Shown: positions 7,449 through 16,548, numbered from the stretch's first letter. The stretch: DNA of 64,000 bases from Porticoccus sp964395715 (GCA_964395715.1 CAYNAU010000004.1:186001-250000), one strand, 5' to 3'. Translations and numbers: made by a program. The notes: a model not told the origin generated them from the sequence alone.

Positions 7449-8115
7449 CGATCTGGATCTTGCTCTCGAAGATTACAAGCTGCCGGGCTTCATTGCCGTG
7501 GAAGGCCCCATCGGCGTGGGGAAAACCACCCTTGCCAAACGCCTGGCCCGCAGTTTCAACTACGAAACCCTGCTGGAACAGGCCGAGCACAACCCCTTTC
7601 TCGAACGTTTTTACGAAGACCCCCGCAGCGGCGCTCTGCCCACCCAGCTTCACTTCCTGTTCCAGCGCACCAGGCAGATCCAGGAACTGCGCCAGGGCGA
7701 TATATTCCAGCAGGTTCGAGTGGCCGACTTCCTGATTGACAAAGATCAGCTGTTTGCCCAGGTGACTCTCGACGACGACGAATTGAAGCTATACCAAACG
7801 GTGTATCAGCAGCTCACCATCGACGCACCCAAACCCGACCTGGTGATTTACCTGCAGGCTCCCACCGAGGTATTGCTGGAGCGCATCCAGCGCCGCGGTA
7901 TTGAAATTGAAAAATCCATAGAGGCACGCTACCTGGAACAGCTTAACGAGGCTTACACGCGTTTTTTCTATTATTACGACGATGCCCCGCTGCTGATCGT
8001 CAACGCCACCGACATTGACCTCAGTAGCAGCGAGGCGGACTACCAGAACCTGGTGAGCTACATGCTCAGCATCAAGTCCGGGCGCCATTACTACAACCCC
8101 CAGGCAAGCCTCTAA
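7432..8115 (+). CDS. Deoxynucleoside kinase (deoxyadenosine/deoxyguanosine kinase family)
   Basis: The 227-residue product has the dNK fold: P-loop GPIGVGKTT near residue 25, NPFLERFYEDP, the DFLIDKD segment, and the LID-type region RIQRRGIEIEKSIEARYLEQL. It phosphorylates deoxynucleosides for salvage; substrate preference cannot be assigned. A longer open frame exists upstream, but the GTG at 7432 gives the family-typical length and an N-terminus MEQLANDLDLALED. It sits between folK and panB, a frequent gene order in this lineage, and overlaps folK by 17 bp. Confidence 0.9.
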   Translation: MEQLANDLDLALEDYKLPGFIAVEGPIGVGKTTLAKRLARSFNYETLLEQAEHNPFLERFYEDPRSGALPTQLHFLFQRTRQIQELRQGDIFQQVRVADFLIDKDQLFAQVTLDDDELKLYQTVYQQLTIDAPKPDLVIYLQAPTEVLLERIQRRGIEIEKSIEARYLEQLNEAYTRFFYYYDDAPLLIVNATDIDLSSSEADYQNLVSYMLSIKSGRHYYNPQASL

Positions 8116-8142
8116 GTCTTGCCGCCACGGAACCCTGTCACC

Positions 8143-8931
8143 ATGAAAACAGTCACCATCAATACCCTTCAGGATCTCAAGGCAAACGGCCGGAAATTTC
8201 CGGTCATCACCTGCTACGACGCGTCCTTCGCCAAACTGGTTGAACAGGCGGAAATTGAGGTGGTGCTGGTGGGTGACTCACTGGGCAATGTCATACAGGG
8301 TCACGACAGCACCGTACCGGTAACCGTAGAACAGATGGCTTATCACGTCGCTGCCGTACGCCGCGGCAACAGCAAATCGCTGATCATTGCCGATCTGCCG
8401 TTCATGGCCTATGCCACCACTGAACAGACCATGGCCAATTCTGCAGCGCTGATGCAGGCCGGCGCCCACATGGTAAAACTGGAAGGCGGCGCCTGGCTGG
8501 AACACAGCGTGCGCCAACTGAGCGAACGCGGTATCCCTGTCTGCGGACACCTTGGGCTGACCCCGCAATCGGTCAACAAACTGGGCGGCTACAAGGTTCA
8601 GGGCCGGGATCAGCAAGCGGCAGAAATCATGCTAAAGGATGCCAAACTGCTGGAACAGGCGGGTATCGACCTGCTGGTACTGGAATGTGTCCCCTCCGCC
8701 CTCGCCCAACAGATCAGCACAGAATTGTCCGTGCCGGTTATCGGTATTGGCGCCGGTGGTGATACCGATGCACAGGTGCTGGTGATTTACGACATGCTGG
8801 GCCTGTCACCGAAAGTGCCGAAGTTTGCCAGGAATTTTCTGGCAGACAGCGGCGACCTGGAAGGTGCACTGAAAGCTTATGCCAGCGCTGTACGCGGCGG
8901 CAGCTTCCCGGAACCGAAACACGGCTTCTAA
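8143..8931 (+). CDS. panB: 3-methyl-2-oxobutanoate hydroxymethyltransferase
   Basis: The 262-residue product catalyses the first committed step of pantothenate synthesis, transferring a hydroxymethyl group from 5,10-methylene-THF to ketoisovalerate. Landmarks include ITCYDASFAKL, VLVGDSLGNVIQGHDSTVPVT, KLEGGAWLE, GHLGLTPQSVN, and GIGAGGDTDAQVLVIYDMLG (metal- and substrate-binding regions). The ATG at 8143 follows folK-kinase by 27 bp. The usual partner panC does not follow; the operon ends here. Confidence 0.97.
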   Translation: MKTVTINTLQDLKANGRKFPVITCYDASFAKLVEQAEIEVVLVGDSLGNVIQGHDSTVPVTVEQMAYHVAAVRRGNSKSLIIADLPFMAYATTEQTMANSAALMQAGAHMVKLEGGAWLEHSVRQLSERGIPVCGHLGLTPQSVNKLGGYKVQGRDQQAAEIMLKDAKLLEQAGIDLLVLECVPSALAQQISTELSVPVIGIGAGGDTDAQVLVIYDMLGLSPKVPKFARNFLADSGDLEGALKAYASAVRGGSFPEPKHGF

Positions 8932-8989
8932 CAACCCACTCATCCTAGGCTGAGATTTATCCAACCAACCATATGAGTGGATTATCAAG

Positions 8990-9127
8990 CTATCTGATAT
9001 GTTGAGAGGCGGGACTTTCCACTTCAGCTTCCGCATCAAGCAACGCCCTATCACCAAACTTCACAAACCAGATGAGAAGCATCACAAAAATCAATACTGC
9101 TATATCCCTAATTATTTTAAGTTTCAT
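8990..9127 (-). CDS. Small single-span membrane protein (45 aa)
   Basis: A 45-codon frame on the minus strand starts at the ATG at 9125-9127 with AAGGA seven nucleotides upstream, a strong ribosome-binding site. The peptide begins MKLKIIRD, then has a hydrophobic stretch of about 14 residues (residues 9-22, IAVLIFVMLLIWFV) and a charged acidic tail ending QHIR. This is the layout of a small inner-membrane peptide. I do not recognise a family. It lies between convergent panB and the GST gene; it might be co-transcribed with the GST, which is upstream on the same strand. Confidence 0.5.
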   Translation of the reverse strand: MKLKIIRDIAVLIFVMLLIWFVKFGDRALLDAEAEVESPASQHIR

Positions 9128-9163
9128 TAAGCAATCCTTTCTTAACTAGATTCCAGCAGGCCT

Positions 9164-9805
9164 TTAGCTGCAACCGAAGATATTCGGCTTATCCCCTTCC
9201 TTCCAGAGCGGATACTTGGTCATCACCCCAAGAAACAGATCAGAGAGCAGCAGCCTCTCCAGCCAGACCTGAAGACGCGGGTAATCGGTCTCGTCAAACC
9301 AGGCTTTATCCACCAGTGCAAACTGCCGGATAAAGGGAAAAACAGCCACATCGGCAAAGCTGAGACTGCCACGTAGCAGGAACTCGTTGGCATTCAGATG
9401 GTCTTCCAGCACTCGGAGAAACTCCTCACCCCGCGATCGGTAATACTCAAGGGAAAACTCCGGGTAGCGATCGGCATACTTGTAACGATCCAGCCACGGC
9501 TTGAACTCAAAATCATTTTTTTGCACCAACGCATCAGCCTGAGCGGCCAGCACTTCATCCCACCAGTGATCGGGATCATTTTTGGCCAGCGCCCAGCGCA
9601 TCACATCATAGCTTTCATCCAGCACCGCACCGTCTTCCAGCACCAGCACAGGCACCGTTCCCTTGGCCGAAGCCTTCAGCATGGCATCGGGTTTGTTCTT
9701 GAGCAGAATTTCTCGCAATTCCACCTGCACCCCGGCATAGCACAGCGCCATCCGGGCACGGATGGCATAGGGGCAGCGGCGAAAGGAGTAGAGAACATGG
9801 CGCAT
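9164..9805 (-). CDS. Glutathione S-transferase family protein
   Basis: The 213-residue product has an N-terminal thioredoxin-like domain with a glutaredoxin-like RRCPYAIRARMAL motif, the cis-proline KGTVPVLVLEDG, and the glutathione-binding LDESYDVMRWAL. The C-terminal helical domain (about 90-205) contains the GST N-capping segment SFADVAVFPFIRQFA. It probably uses glutathione for reduction or conjugation; the CPYA cysteine suggests a reductase-like member. I choose the ATG at 9805 over the in-frame TTG four codons upstream. Confidence 0.88.
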   Translation of the reverse strand: MRHVLYSFRRCPYAIRARMALCYAGVQVELREILLKNKPDAMLKASAKGTVPVLVLEDGAVLDESYDVMRWALAKNDPDHWWDEVLAAQADALVQKNDFEFKPWLDRYKYADRYPEFSLEYYRSRGEEFLRVLEDHLNANEFLLRGSLSFADVAVFPFIRQFALVDKAWFDETDYPRLQVWLERLLLSDLFLGVMTKYPLWKEGDKPNIFGCS

Positions 9806-9907
9806 AGAGATCAACAAACTTTTTTCTTTAACTTTATATAATTATTACAGTTTATCTGGATAGTTTTTGAAAAATATTAACAAAAATATATCAACAGATT
9901 TAAACCA

Positions 9908-10306
9908 TTATTTTTTCACAACAGATTTTTTACCCAGAATTATCTGAGCAATAAATATTGCCACACCAACTTCCAGCAGACTCCACGGCACAGCAATTTT
10001 CAGTAAAACAAACGGCAGCACATTCATATTACCCACCACCAGCCACATCAGCACAAAGCCCATTATCCAACCAACGATAAGAACATCCAGAACACTTAAT
10101 TTGCCGCATAAATAGACCAGGCAGCCGGCAAACACAAAGCCCCATAAACCCCATACCGCACCATTAACGGGAGCTGACGGAAATTCCAGGCCCAGCGATG
10201 CATATTTATCAAGCCAGTATTGTTTAAATAAAAATTCATTGCGAACAAATTCGGATATATTTATCCATACCCCTGTACAGATAATCGCCAATATTATTTT
10301 TTTCAT
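9908..10306 (-). CDS. Hypothetical small integral membrane protein
   Basis: The 132-residue product has four predicted hydrophobic segments (about residues 3-17, 48-68, 72-92 and 100-122) and ends in a basic GKKSVVKK tail. I do not recognise the family with certainty; the layout is that of a small integral membrane protein of unknown function. Flanking DNA is AT-rich. It is divergent from the carboxylesterase gene. Confidence 0.55.
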   Translation of the reverse strand: MKKIILAIICTGVWINISEFVRNEFLFKQYWLDKYASLGLEFPSAPVNGAVWGLWGFVFAGCLVYLCGKLSVLDVLIVGWIMGFVLMWLVVGNMNVLPFVLLKIAVPWSLLEVGVAIFIAQIILGKKSVVKK

Positions 10307-10451
10307 TGATTATTTTCTCGCGCTTAAATTATTTTTTATACACGATATTGAAAAATTGTTTCACCACCTGTTTGCCCAGTGATTTTTTCACACTTACCGA
10401 AGTATTGCTTATACCTAATCCTTCGTCTGGCCCATTCTACAAAAGATCGCC

Positions 10452-10482
10452 TTGCCATCGCCCAAGGGTTAGCACCTATAAT
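10452..10482 (+). promoter_or_regulatory. Possible sigma-70 promoter of the carboxylesterase gene
   Basis: A perfect TATAAT (10477-10482) lies 37 bp before the start codon, with TTGCCA (10452-10457) upstream at a longer than optimal 19-bp spacing. The perfect -10 makes a promoter likely even if the -35 is weak. Confidence 0.4.
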
Positions 10483-10519
10483 GCCCGTTCATCCAATTAT
10501 CTGTTTTTGAGGGCTACCT

Positions 10520-11179
10520 ATGAGTCTTTTGCCCTGTGTGGAAGTTGAACCCGCACAACCCCCCAAGGCGTCCGTGATCTGGCTGCACGGCCTGGGCGCC
10601 AATGGCCACGATTTTGAGCCGGTGGTCCCGGAGTTACGCCTGCCACCCTCATTACCCATACGCTTTATTTTCCCCCACGCCCCGGAACTGCCCGTCACCA
10701 TCAATGGCGGTTTCGTGATGCCCGCCTGGTACGATATTCTTGAAATGGCGCTGGATCGGAAAGTGGATGAATCACAACTGAAAGCTTCTGCCAAACAGGT
10801 TCATGCCCTGATTGACCGGGAAATCGCCCGCGGCATCGATAGCGAACATATCGTGCTGGCCGGTTTTTCCCAGGGCGGTGCCGTAGTGTTTGAGGCGGCA
10901 TTGTCCTACCCAAAAAAACTGGCGGGGTTACTGGCGCTTTCCACCTACTTTGCCACGGCCAACACTGTACAAATACAACCCGCCAACAAAAACCTCCCCA
11001 TCCAGATATTCCACGGCAGTTACGATGATGTGGTACCGGAATTTCATGGCAGAAGTAGCGTTGCTTTTCTTGAGAAGCAGGGGTTTAAACCGGGTTACCA
11101 GACCTTTCCGATGGATCACTCAGTCTGCATGGAAGAAATTACTGCCATTTCAGCCTGGTTGCAGAACCTGTTGAACTGA
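10520..11179 (+). CDS. Carboxylesterase (phospholipase/carboxylesterase family alpha/beta hydrolase)
   Basis: The 219-residue product is a small cytosolic alpha/beta hydrolase of the EstB/acyl-protein thioesterase type. The catalytic serine is in LAGFSQGGAVV, the aspartate in HGSYDDVVP and the histidine in PMDHSVC; WLHGLGANGHDFEPVVPEL carries the oxyanion-hole glycine. It hydrolyses short-chain esters. GAGGG precedes the ATG. The MBL hydrolase gene follows 23 bp downstream on the same strand. Confidence 0.92.
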   Translation: MSLLPCVEVEPAQPPKASVIWLHGLGANGHDFEPVVPELRLPPSLPIRFIFPHAPELPVTINGGFVMPAWYDILEMALDRKVDESQLKASAKQVHALIDREIARGIDSEHIVLAGFSQGGAVVFEAALSYPKKLAGLLALSTYFATANTVQIQPANKNLPIQIFHGSYDDVVPEFHGRSSVAFLEKQGFKPGYQTFPMDHSVCMEEITAISAWLQNLLN

Positions 11180-11202
11180 TCAGGCTTTAATAGAGGACAT
11201 TG

Positions 11203-12243
11203 ATGGGCAACAAAGGCCTAAACTACCCGTTTTCCGAGACCCCTGAATTTGGCCAACCCTTCCAAGTGGCCGATGGTGTCTACTGGCTGCGCATGCCGCT
11301 CCCCTTCCGGCTGGACCATATTAATTTGTGGCTACTGGAAGAAGACGACGGCTGGACCATCGTTGATACGGGGCTTGCGTCCGACGAGACCACCAGCCTA
11401 TGGCTCTCACTGTGTCCACAGCTGATTGCCGACAAACCCGTTACCCGGCTGATCGTCACCCACATGCACCCGGACCATACCGGCCTTGCCGCCTGGCTTT
11501 GCCGACATACCGGCGCAACATTCTGGATGTCGCGAGGGGAATACATGCACTGCCGCATTCTCCTGGAAGACAGCGCCCGTGAAGCCCCGGAAGCGGCTAT
11601 CGGCTTCTACCATGCCGCCGGTTTCAATGATGCTCAGCTCAATTACTACCGCTCCAAGTTTGGCGCCTTCGGCAACATGATTCGCGGCATGCCCAGCACT
11701 TATCACCGTTTACAGGATGGCCAGACGTTTGCCATCAATCACCGCCAGTGGCAGGTTGTGATGGGTGAAGGCCACTCACCGGAACACGCCTGCCTGCATT
11801 GCCCTGAACTGGGTGTACTGATTTCCGGCGATCAGATACTGCCCACCATTTCGTCCAATGTCAGTGTCTGGCCCATTGAACCTGCCGGAAACCCGCTTCA
11901 GGACTGGATTGACAGCTGCCACAAGCTGCTGGCTCTGCTGCCGGAAGATACACTGGTTCTACCTTCCCATGGCCTGCCATTCCAGGGGGTTCTGCCCCGG
12001 CTGCAGAGTCTGATTGATGAACACGAAGCCGATTTAAAGCTTGTGCTGGACCACTGTAATGAGCCTTTACGTGTTATAGACCTGTTTCCACTGATTTTTA
12101 AATCACCGGTCGGCAACTCCATGCTGGTCCTTGCCACAGGCGAGAGCTATGCCCACCTGCACTGTCTGATAGCACGCGGACAGCTGGTCGTTGAAAAGGA
12201 TGTTAACGGGGTCAACTGGTACCAAAAACCCGAGAGTAAGTAA
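11203..12243 (+). CDS. MBL-fold metallo-hydrolase
   Basis: The 346-residue product has the metallo-beta-lactamase fold: TIVDTGLASDET, the metal-binding HMHPDHTGLAAWL (HxHxDH), GHSPEHACLHC, and GDQILPTISSN. A C-terminal extension (about 235-346) resembles the winged-helix tail common in glyoxalase-II-like and LACTB2-like family members. The substrate is not predictable. I choose the ATG at 11203 because GAGGA lies 5 nt upstream; the TTG at 11200 is immediately before it. It appears to form an operon with the carboxylesterase. Confidence 0.88.
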   Translation: MGNKGLNYPFSETPEFGQPFQVADGVYWLRMPLPFRLDHINLWLLEEDDGWTIVDTGLASDETTSLWLSLCPQLIADKPVTRLIVTHMHPDHTGLAAWLCRHTGATFWMSRGEYMHCRILLEDSAREAPEAAIGFYHAAGFNDAQLNYYRSKFGAFGNMIRGMPSTYHRLQDGQTFAINHRQWQVVMGEGHSPEHACLHCPELGVLISGDQILPTISSNVSVWPIEPAGNPLQDWIDSCHKLLALLPEDTLVLPSHGLPFQGVLPRLQSLIDEHEADLKLVLDHCNEPLRVIDLFPLIFKSPVGNSMLVLATGESYAHLHCLIARGQLVVEKDVNGVNWYQKPESK

Positions 12244-12398
12244 TTATTCACTTTCTTTTTATACCAATAAATATAAAGCCAACAAGATAACAACGGGCTG
12301 GTTATTGGTTACAACCATCCCCTGAAGAATCAAACCAGGAATACCAACACGCGGCTGAGGTTATTGCACTGCCTGTTCATTGCCTGCATCTCCGCTTA

Positions 12399-12431
12399 TT
12401 TACCCGTCATTTACCCGTCATTTACCCGTCA
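12399..12431 (+). repeat. Three perfect tandem copies of an 11-bp repeat
   Basis: TTTACCCGTCA occurs three times head to tail without mismatch (12399-12409, 12410-12420, 12421-12431) in the convergent intergenic region between the MBL hydrolase and yjdF. The unit of 11 bp matches one DNA helical turn. It could be an expandable repeat or tandem protein sites. Confidence 0.95.
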
Positions 12432-12495
12432 GTAGCATAAAAAAAGCGTAGAAAACCGTATGCCATCAGAGAAAATTGGCAACCAGGGTAGAAAG

Positions 12496-13110
12496 TTAGT
12501 GTGCGCTTACATTCAGAATTTCCCTTTGATGCAGGCGCCCAAGAAGAAGTTGTGCGCTAATGGCACCTATCAAGGCCAGCATCATGTCCCATTGGGTATC
12601 CCACACATCGCCCTGGGTGCCGAGGAATTCAACAGAGCCATCACCGCCGATGACCGCCGTCCACCATTCGATCAACTCGTAGAAGGCACTAAAGGCCAGA
12701 CAGAAACAGGTGGATAGAAAGAACAACCATCGTGGTCCCGTGACCGCACCGGTGCGCCAGAGTATCTCACGGGCCAGAATGGCAGGCACAAAGCCCTGCG
12801 CCAGGTGGCCGATGCGATCGTAATGATTTCGGGAAAAATTAAACCATTCTGCCATCCACTCACCTAACGGTACTCTCGCATAAGTATAGTGAGCACCAAC
12901 CAACAGGATGATGGCATGGACAAAGATCAGGTAATAACTGAGTTTTGTTAAGGGAAAAGACGGCCGTGTCCAGGCCAGCAGTGGAATTGCAATAATGACT
13001 GGAACAGCCTCCAGCCACCAGGTCAACTTGTCGTAGGGATTGATCCAGGACCAGGCCATGACCAGGGAAACCAGGCACAGCAGCGTAGCCAGCTCTCGAT
13101 TGCTGGCCAT
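12496..13110 (-). CDS. yjdF: DUF2238 inner membrane protein (YjdF-like)
   Basis: The 204-residue product has five or six hydrophobic segments and the conserved family features: NHYDRIGHLAQGFVPAILAREI and AFSAFYELIEWWTA, followed by FLGTQGDVWDTQWDMMLALIGA. These match YjdF/DUF2238 of E. coli, whose function is unknown. The charged and histidine residues within membrane segments suggest metal or substrate handling. The gene starts 2 bp after the ubiX stop, so it is the last gene of mpl-ubiX-yjdF. Confidence 0.88.
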   Translation of the reverse strand: MASNRELATLLCLVSLVMAWSWINPYDKLTWWLEAVPVIIAIPLLAWTRPSFPLTKLSYYLIFVHAIILLVGAHYTYARVPLGEWMAEWFNFSRNHYDRIGHLAQGFVPAILAREILWRTGAVTGPRWLFFLSTCFCLAFSAFYELIEWWTAVIGGDGSVEFLGTQGDVWDTQWDMMLALIGAISAQLLLGRLHQREILNVSAH

Positions 13111-13112
13111 GT

Positions 13113-13721
13113 TCAGCTACCCCAGCGTGGCAACAACGTCTGTTCGATATCCAGGTGATCGAGGATCCGCGCCACCACGAAGTCCACCAAGTCATCGATA
13201 GTTTGCGGGTTTTGATAGAAACCGGGCATGGCGGGCATGACAGTGACACCCATTTTTGCCAGTTTCAGCATGTTTTCCAGGTGAATCTCTGACAGGGGAG
13301 TCTCCCTGGGCACAACAATCAGCTGTTGTTTTTCTTTAATGGCGACGTCGGCAGCGCGCTCAATCAGGTTATTGCTGGCACCGCAGGCTATCGCCGACAG
13401 GGTGCCACCACTGGCGGGGCAAATAATCATGGTCGGAGGAGCTGATGACCCGGACGCCACCGGGGAAAACCAGTCACGAGATGTATTGAGAATAATCTGG
13501 TTCGGTTCCGCATCGAAGTTCAAGGCGAGAAATTCTTCCAGATCATCATCATTGGGCAGCGCCAGTTCAGTTTCGGTCTCCACAACAATACGGGCGGCCT
13601 CTGAAATCAGGAACTGTATCTGGCAATTGGCCTGCACCAGGCATTCCAGCAATCGCAGTCCGTACTGGGCACCGGATGCCCCGGTCATAGCCAGCGTAAT
13701 GGAACGGTCGAAGTCAGCCAC
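13113..13721 (-). CDS. ubiX: Flavin prenyltransferase UbiX
   Basis: The 202-residue product makes prenylated FMN, the cofactor of the UbiD decarboxylase in ubiquinone synthesis. Motifs include MTGASGAQYGLRLLE (FMN-binding), ICPASGGTLSAIACGASNNLIERAADV, and VPRETPLSEIHLENMLKLA with MPAMPGFYQNPQ near the end. Length fits the family. It overlaps the 3' end of mpl by 8 bp, and yjdF follows. ubiD is not in the window. Confidence 0.95.
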   Translation of the reverse strand: MADFDRSITLAMTGASGAQYGLRLLECLVQANCQIQFLISEAARIVVETETELALPNDDDLEEFLALNFDAEPNQIILNTSRDWFSPVASGSSAPPTMIICPASGGTLSAIACGASNNLIERAADVAIKEKQQLIVVPRETPLSEIHLENMLKLAKMGVTVMPAMPGFYQNPQTIDDLVDFVVARILDHLDIEQTLLPRWGS

Positions 13722-15078
13722 GGGCTTTTCCCTCCAGCAGGTCTACCAGTCGACGGTGAAATCCGCCAAATCCACCATTGCTCATGATCACCACATGGCC
13801 ATTGTCACCGGCTTGTTCAAGGGTTCGCAGCAGCAGGCGATCAATACTGTGCACCACTTCCGAAGGGACAGCGCTGCGATCAACCACATCCTGCAACGAC
13901 CACTCGATGTTGTCCGGCTGGAACCAGAACACCTTGTCGGCATCTATCACGGACTCGGCAAGCTGGTTTTTGTGCACACCGAGCTTCATGGTGTTGGAAC
14001 GTGGCTCGATCACGGCAATAATTTTTTCATCACCGACACGTTTGCGCAGACCCGCCAGGGTAGTCGCAATTGCCGTAGGGTGGTGGGCGAAATCATCGTA
14101 GACGCGAATGCCTTTTACAGCGGCGATCTGCTCCATGCGCCGCTTCACCCCCTGGAATTCACTCAGAGCCTCGCAGGCTGCTTCCGGAGTCACGCCCACA
14201 TGCCGCGCCGCTGCAATGGCAGCAAGGCCATTAAACATATTGTGCTCACCGGTTTGATCCCAATTGACAATGCCCCGTTGCTGGCCCTGAAAACTGACAC
14301 TGTAAACGGAGCCATCATCTTCCAGGGGCTGGGCTTCCCAGCTGCTGCTGAGTCCTAACGGTTGATATTCCGACCAGCGCCCCATCGCCAGCACCTCCTG
14401 CAAATGGGCATCGGCAAAGGGCGCCACAATCAGCCCGTGACCGGGAATGGTGCGCACGAAATGATGGAACTGGGTCTGGATGGCTTTCAGGTCGGGGAAT
14501 ATATCCGCGTGATCAAATTCCAGGTTGTTCAAAATGGCTGTGCGGGGACGGTAGTGGACAAACTTGGATCGCTTGTCAAAAAACGCGCTGTCGTACTCAT
14601 CGGCTTCGACCACAAAAAATGGCGAACCTCCAAGGCGGGCAGACACCCCGAAATTGTTGGGCACACCACCGATCAGAAAACCCGGCTGCATCCCTGCCCA
14701 GTCCAGAATCCAGGCCAGCATGCTGGACGTTGTGGTCTTACCATGGGTCCCGGCAACAGCCAGTACCCAGCGATCACGCAGGAAGAAATCACCCAGCCAC
14801 TGGGGACCGGAAGTATAGGGAATACCGTTGTCGAGCACGTATTCCACGGCGGGATTTCCACGGGACAATGCGTTACCAATCACCACCAGGTCCGGCGGCG
14901 GGTCAAGCTGTTCCGTGCCGTAACCCTCGGTGAGCTCAATGCCTGCATTTTGTAGCTGGGTGCTCATGGGCGGATAGACATTGGCGTCACATCCGGAAAC
15001 TTCATGGCCCGCAGCTTTCGCTAGCTGCGCCAACGATCCCATGAACGTTCCACAAATACCCAGAATATGAATATGCAT
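13714..15078 (-). CDS. mpl: UDP-N-acetylmuramate:L-alanyl-gamma-D-glutamyl-meso-diaminopimelate ligase
   Basis: The 454-residue product belongs to the Mur ligases and recycles the murein tripeptide onto UDP-MurNAc. Visible are the N-terminal nucleotide motif HILGICGTFMGSLA, the P-loop AGTHGKTTTSSMLAW, DEYDSAFFDKRSKFVHYRP, NNLEFDHADIF, and the C-terminal EPRSNTMKLG. DDFAHHPTAI (the DDxxHHP motif) also fits. It heads the mpl-ubiX-yjdF operon and is divergent from pfk. Confidence 0.97.
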   Translation of the reverse strand: MHIHILGICGTFMGSLAQLAKAAGHEVSGCDANVYPPMSTQLQNAGIELTEGYGTEQLDPPPDLVVIGNALSRGNPAVEYVLDNGIPYTSGPQWLGDFFLRDRWVLAVAGTHGKTTTSSMLAWILDWAGMQPGFLIGGVPNNFGVSARLGGSPFFVVEADEYDSAFFDKRSKFVHYRPRTAILNNLEFDHADIFPDLKAIQTQFHHFVRTIPGHGLIVAPFADAHLQEVLAMGRWSEYQPLGLSSSWEAQPLEDDGSVYSVSFQGQQRGIVNWDQTGEHNMFNGLAAIAAARHVGVTPEAACEALSEFQGVKRRMEQIAAVKGIRVYDDFAHHPTAIATTLAGLRKRVGDEKIIAVIEPRSNTMKLGVHKNQLAESVIDADKVFWFQPDNIEWSLQDVVDRSAVPSEVVHSIDRLLLRTLEQAGDNGHVVIMSNGGFGGFHRRLVDLLEGKARG

Positions 15079-15285
15079 CGTGACTTCCTGCGTCCCTTCT
15101 TTTCTCTCTTTATAGGTTACGGGCTGCCTAAATCCGCCCTGTTATCGCACACAACATAGCCTAAATTGGCGCTACTGCATATCCGGTGCCGCCCACAACA
15201 GGAATTTGGCCATAAAAAATGAAATCACTGCTGCTTTCCAGTATGATTCGCGGCTCCTGAAATGGGCGGTCCAACGAGGGTATCC

Positions 15286-16548
15286 ATGCCAAAAAAGAAC
15301 GCGTTTTACGCCCAGTCTGGTGGCGTTACGGCAGTCATTAACGCCAGCGCCTGCGGGGTGATTGAAACAGCTCGCCAACACAGTGACAAAATAGGCAATG
15401 TCTACGCCGGCCACAACGGCATTATTGGCGCACTGCGCGAAGACATGATCGACACCAGCCACGAATCGGATGCCACCATTGCAGCACTGCGCCACACCCC
15501 TTCCGGCGCATTTGGCTCCTGCCGCTACAAACTGAAAAGCCTGGAAGAAAACCGCGCCGAATACGAGCGCCTGATTGAAGTCTTCAAGGCCCATGATATC
15601 GGCTATTTCTTTTATAACGGCGGTGGCGATTCTGCCGACACCTGCCTGAAAGTCTCGCAACTATCCGAGAAAATGGGCTACCCGATCCAGGCCATTCATA
15701 TTCCCAAAACTGTCGACAATGACCTGCCCTTTACCGACAACTGTCCGGGATTTGGCTCCGTGGCCAAATACGTGGCCGTGTCCACCAAGGAGGCCAGCCT
15801 GGATGTCGCCTCTATGTGCGACTCATCCACCAAGGTCTTTATTCTCGAAGTAATGGGACGCCACGCCGGCTGGATTGCCGCCGCCAGCGCCCTGGCCGCC
15901 GACTCTGCCGGAGAGCCGCCACATATCATCCTGTTCCCGGAAGTACCGTTTAACGAGAAAGAGTTTCTCGCGCTGGTGGACAAGACCGTCAAAGAAAAAG
16001 GTTACTGCGTGATTGTTGCCTCAGAAGGCGTACAGCATCCTGATGGCGCACTAATCGCCGGCTCGGTCACTACCGATGCCTTTGGCCATCAGCAACTGGG
16101 TGGCGTTGCCCCCACACTGGCCGCCATGATCAAAAGTGAACTGGGTTACAAGTATCACTGGGCGCTGGCGGACTACCTGCAACGTTCCGCCCGCCATATT
16201 GCCTCTGCCACCGACGTCGAGCAGGCCTATGCCGTAGGCAAAGCGGCGGTGGAATACGCACTGGCGGGGAAAAACTCGGTGATGGTCACCATCAATCGGC
16301 ATAACGGCGACGACTACCGCTGGGACCTGGGGGAAATTCCCTTGGAAAAAGTGGCCAATATCGAGAAAAAAATGCCCAGCGACTTTATCAGCCGAGACGG
16401 CTTTGGCATTACCCAACTGGCCCGGGATTACCTGCAACCCCTGATTGCCGGGGAAGACTACCCGCCCTACGAAAACGGCGTGCCCCAGTATGCCAAGCTG
16501 TCCAAGGTTGCGGTGCCGAAAAAGCTCAACACGCCGTTTGACATCTAA
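15286..16548 (+). CDS. 6-phosphofructokinase, PPi-dependent type
   Basis: The 420-residue product is a PfkA-family enzyme. Two residues that separate PPi- from ATP-using enzymes are visible: the GGGDS segment (residues 112-116) has Asp where ATP enzymes have Gly, and P140-K141-T-V-D-N-D has Lys where ATP enzymes have Gly. D144 is the catalytic base. Other landmarks are GRHAGWIAAASALA and the C-terminal substrate loop. It therefore likely catalyses the reversible PPi-dependent fructose-6-phosphate/fructose-1,6-bisphosphate step. GAGGG six nucleotides upstream supports the ATG at 15286 rather than 15262. It is divergent from mpl. Confidence 0.9.
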   Translation: MPKKNAFYAQSGGVTAVINASACGVIETARQHSDKIGNVYAGHNGIIGALREDMIDTSHESDATIAALRHTPSGAFGSCRYKLKSLEENRAEYERLIEVFKAHDIGYFFYNGGGDSADTCLKVSQLSEKMGYPIQAIHIPKTVDNDLPFTDNCPGFGSVAKYVAVSTKEASLDVASMCDSSTKVFILEVMGRHAGWIAAASALAADSAGEPPHIILFPEVPFNEKEFLALVDKTVKEKGYCVIVASEGVQHPDGALIAGSVTTDAFGHQQLGGVAPTLAAMIKSELGYKYHWALADYLQRSARHIASATDVEQAYAVGKAAVEYALAGKNSVMVTINRHNGDDYRWDLGEIPLEKVANIEKKMPSDFISRDGFGITQLARDYLQPLIAGEDYPPYENGVPQYAKLSKVAVPKKLNTPFDI

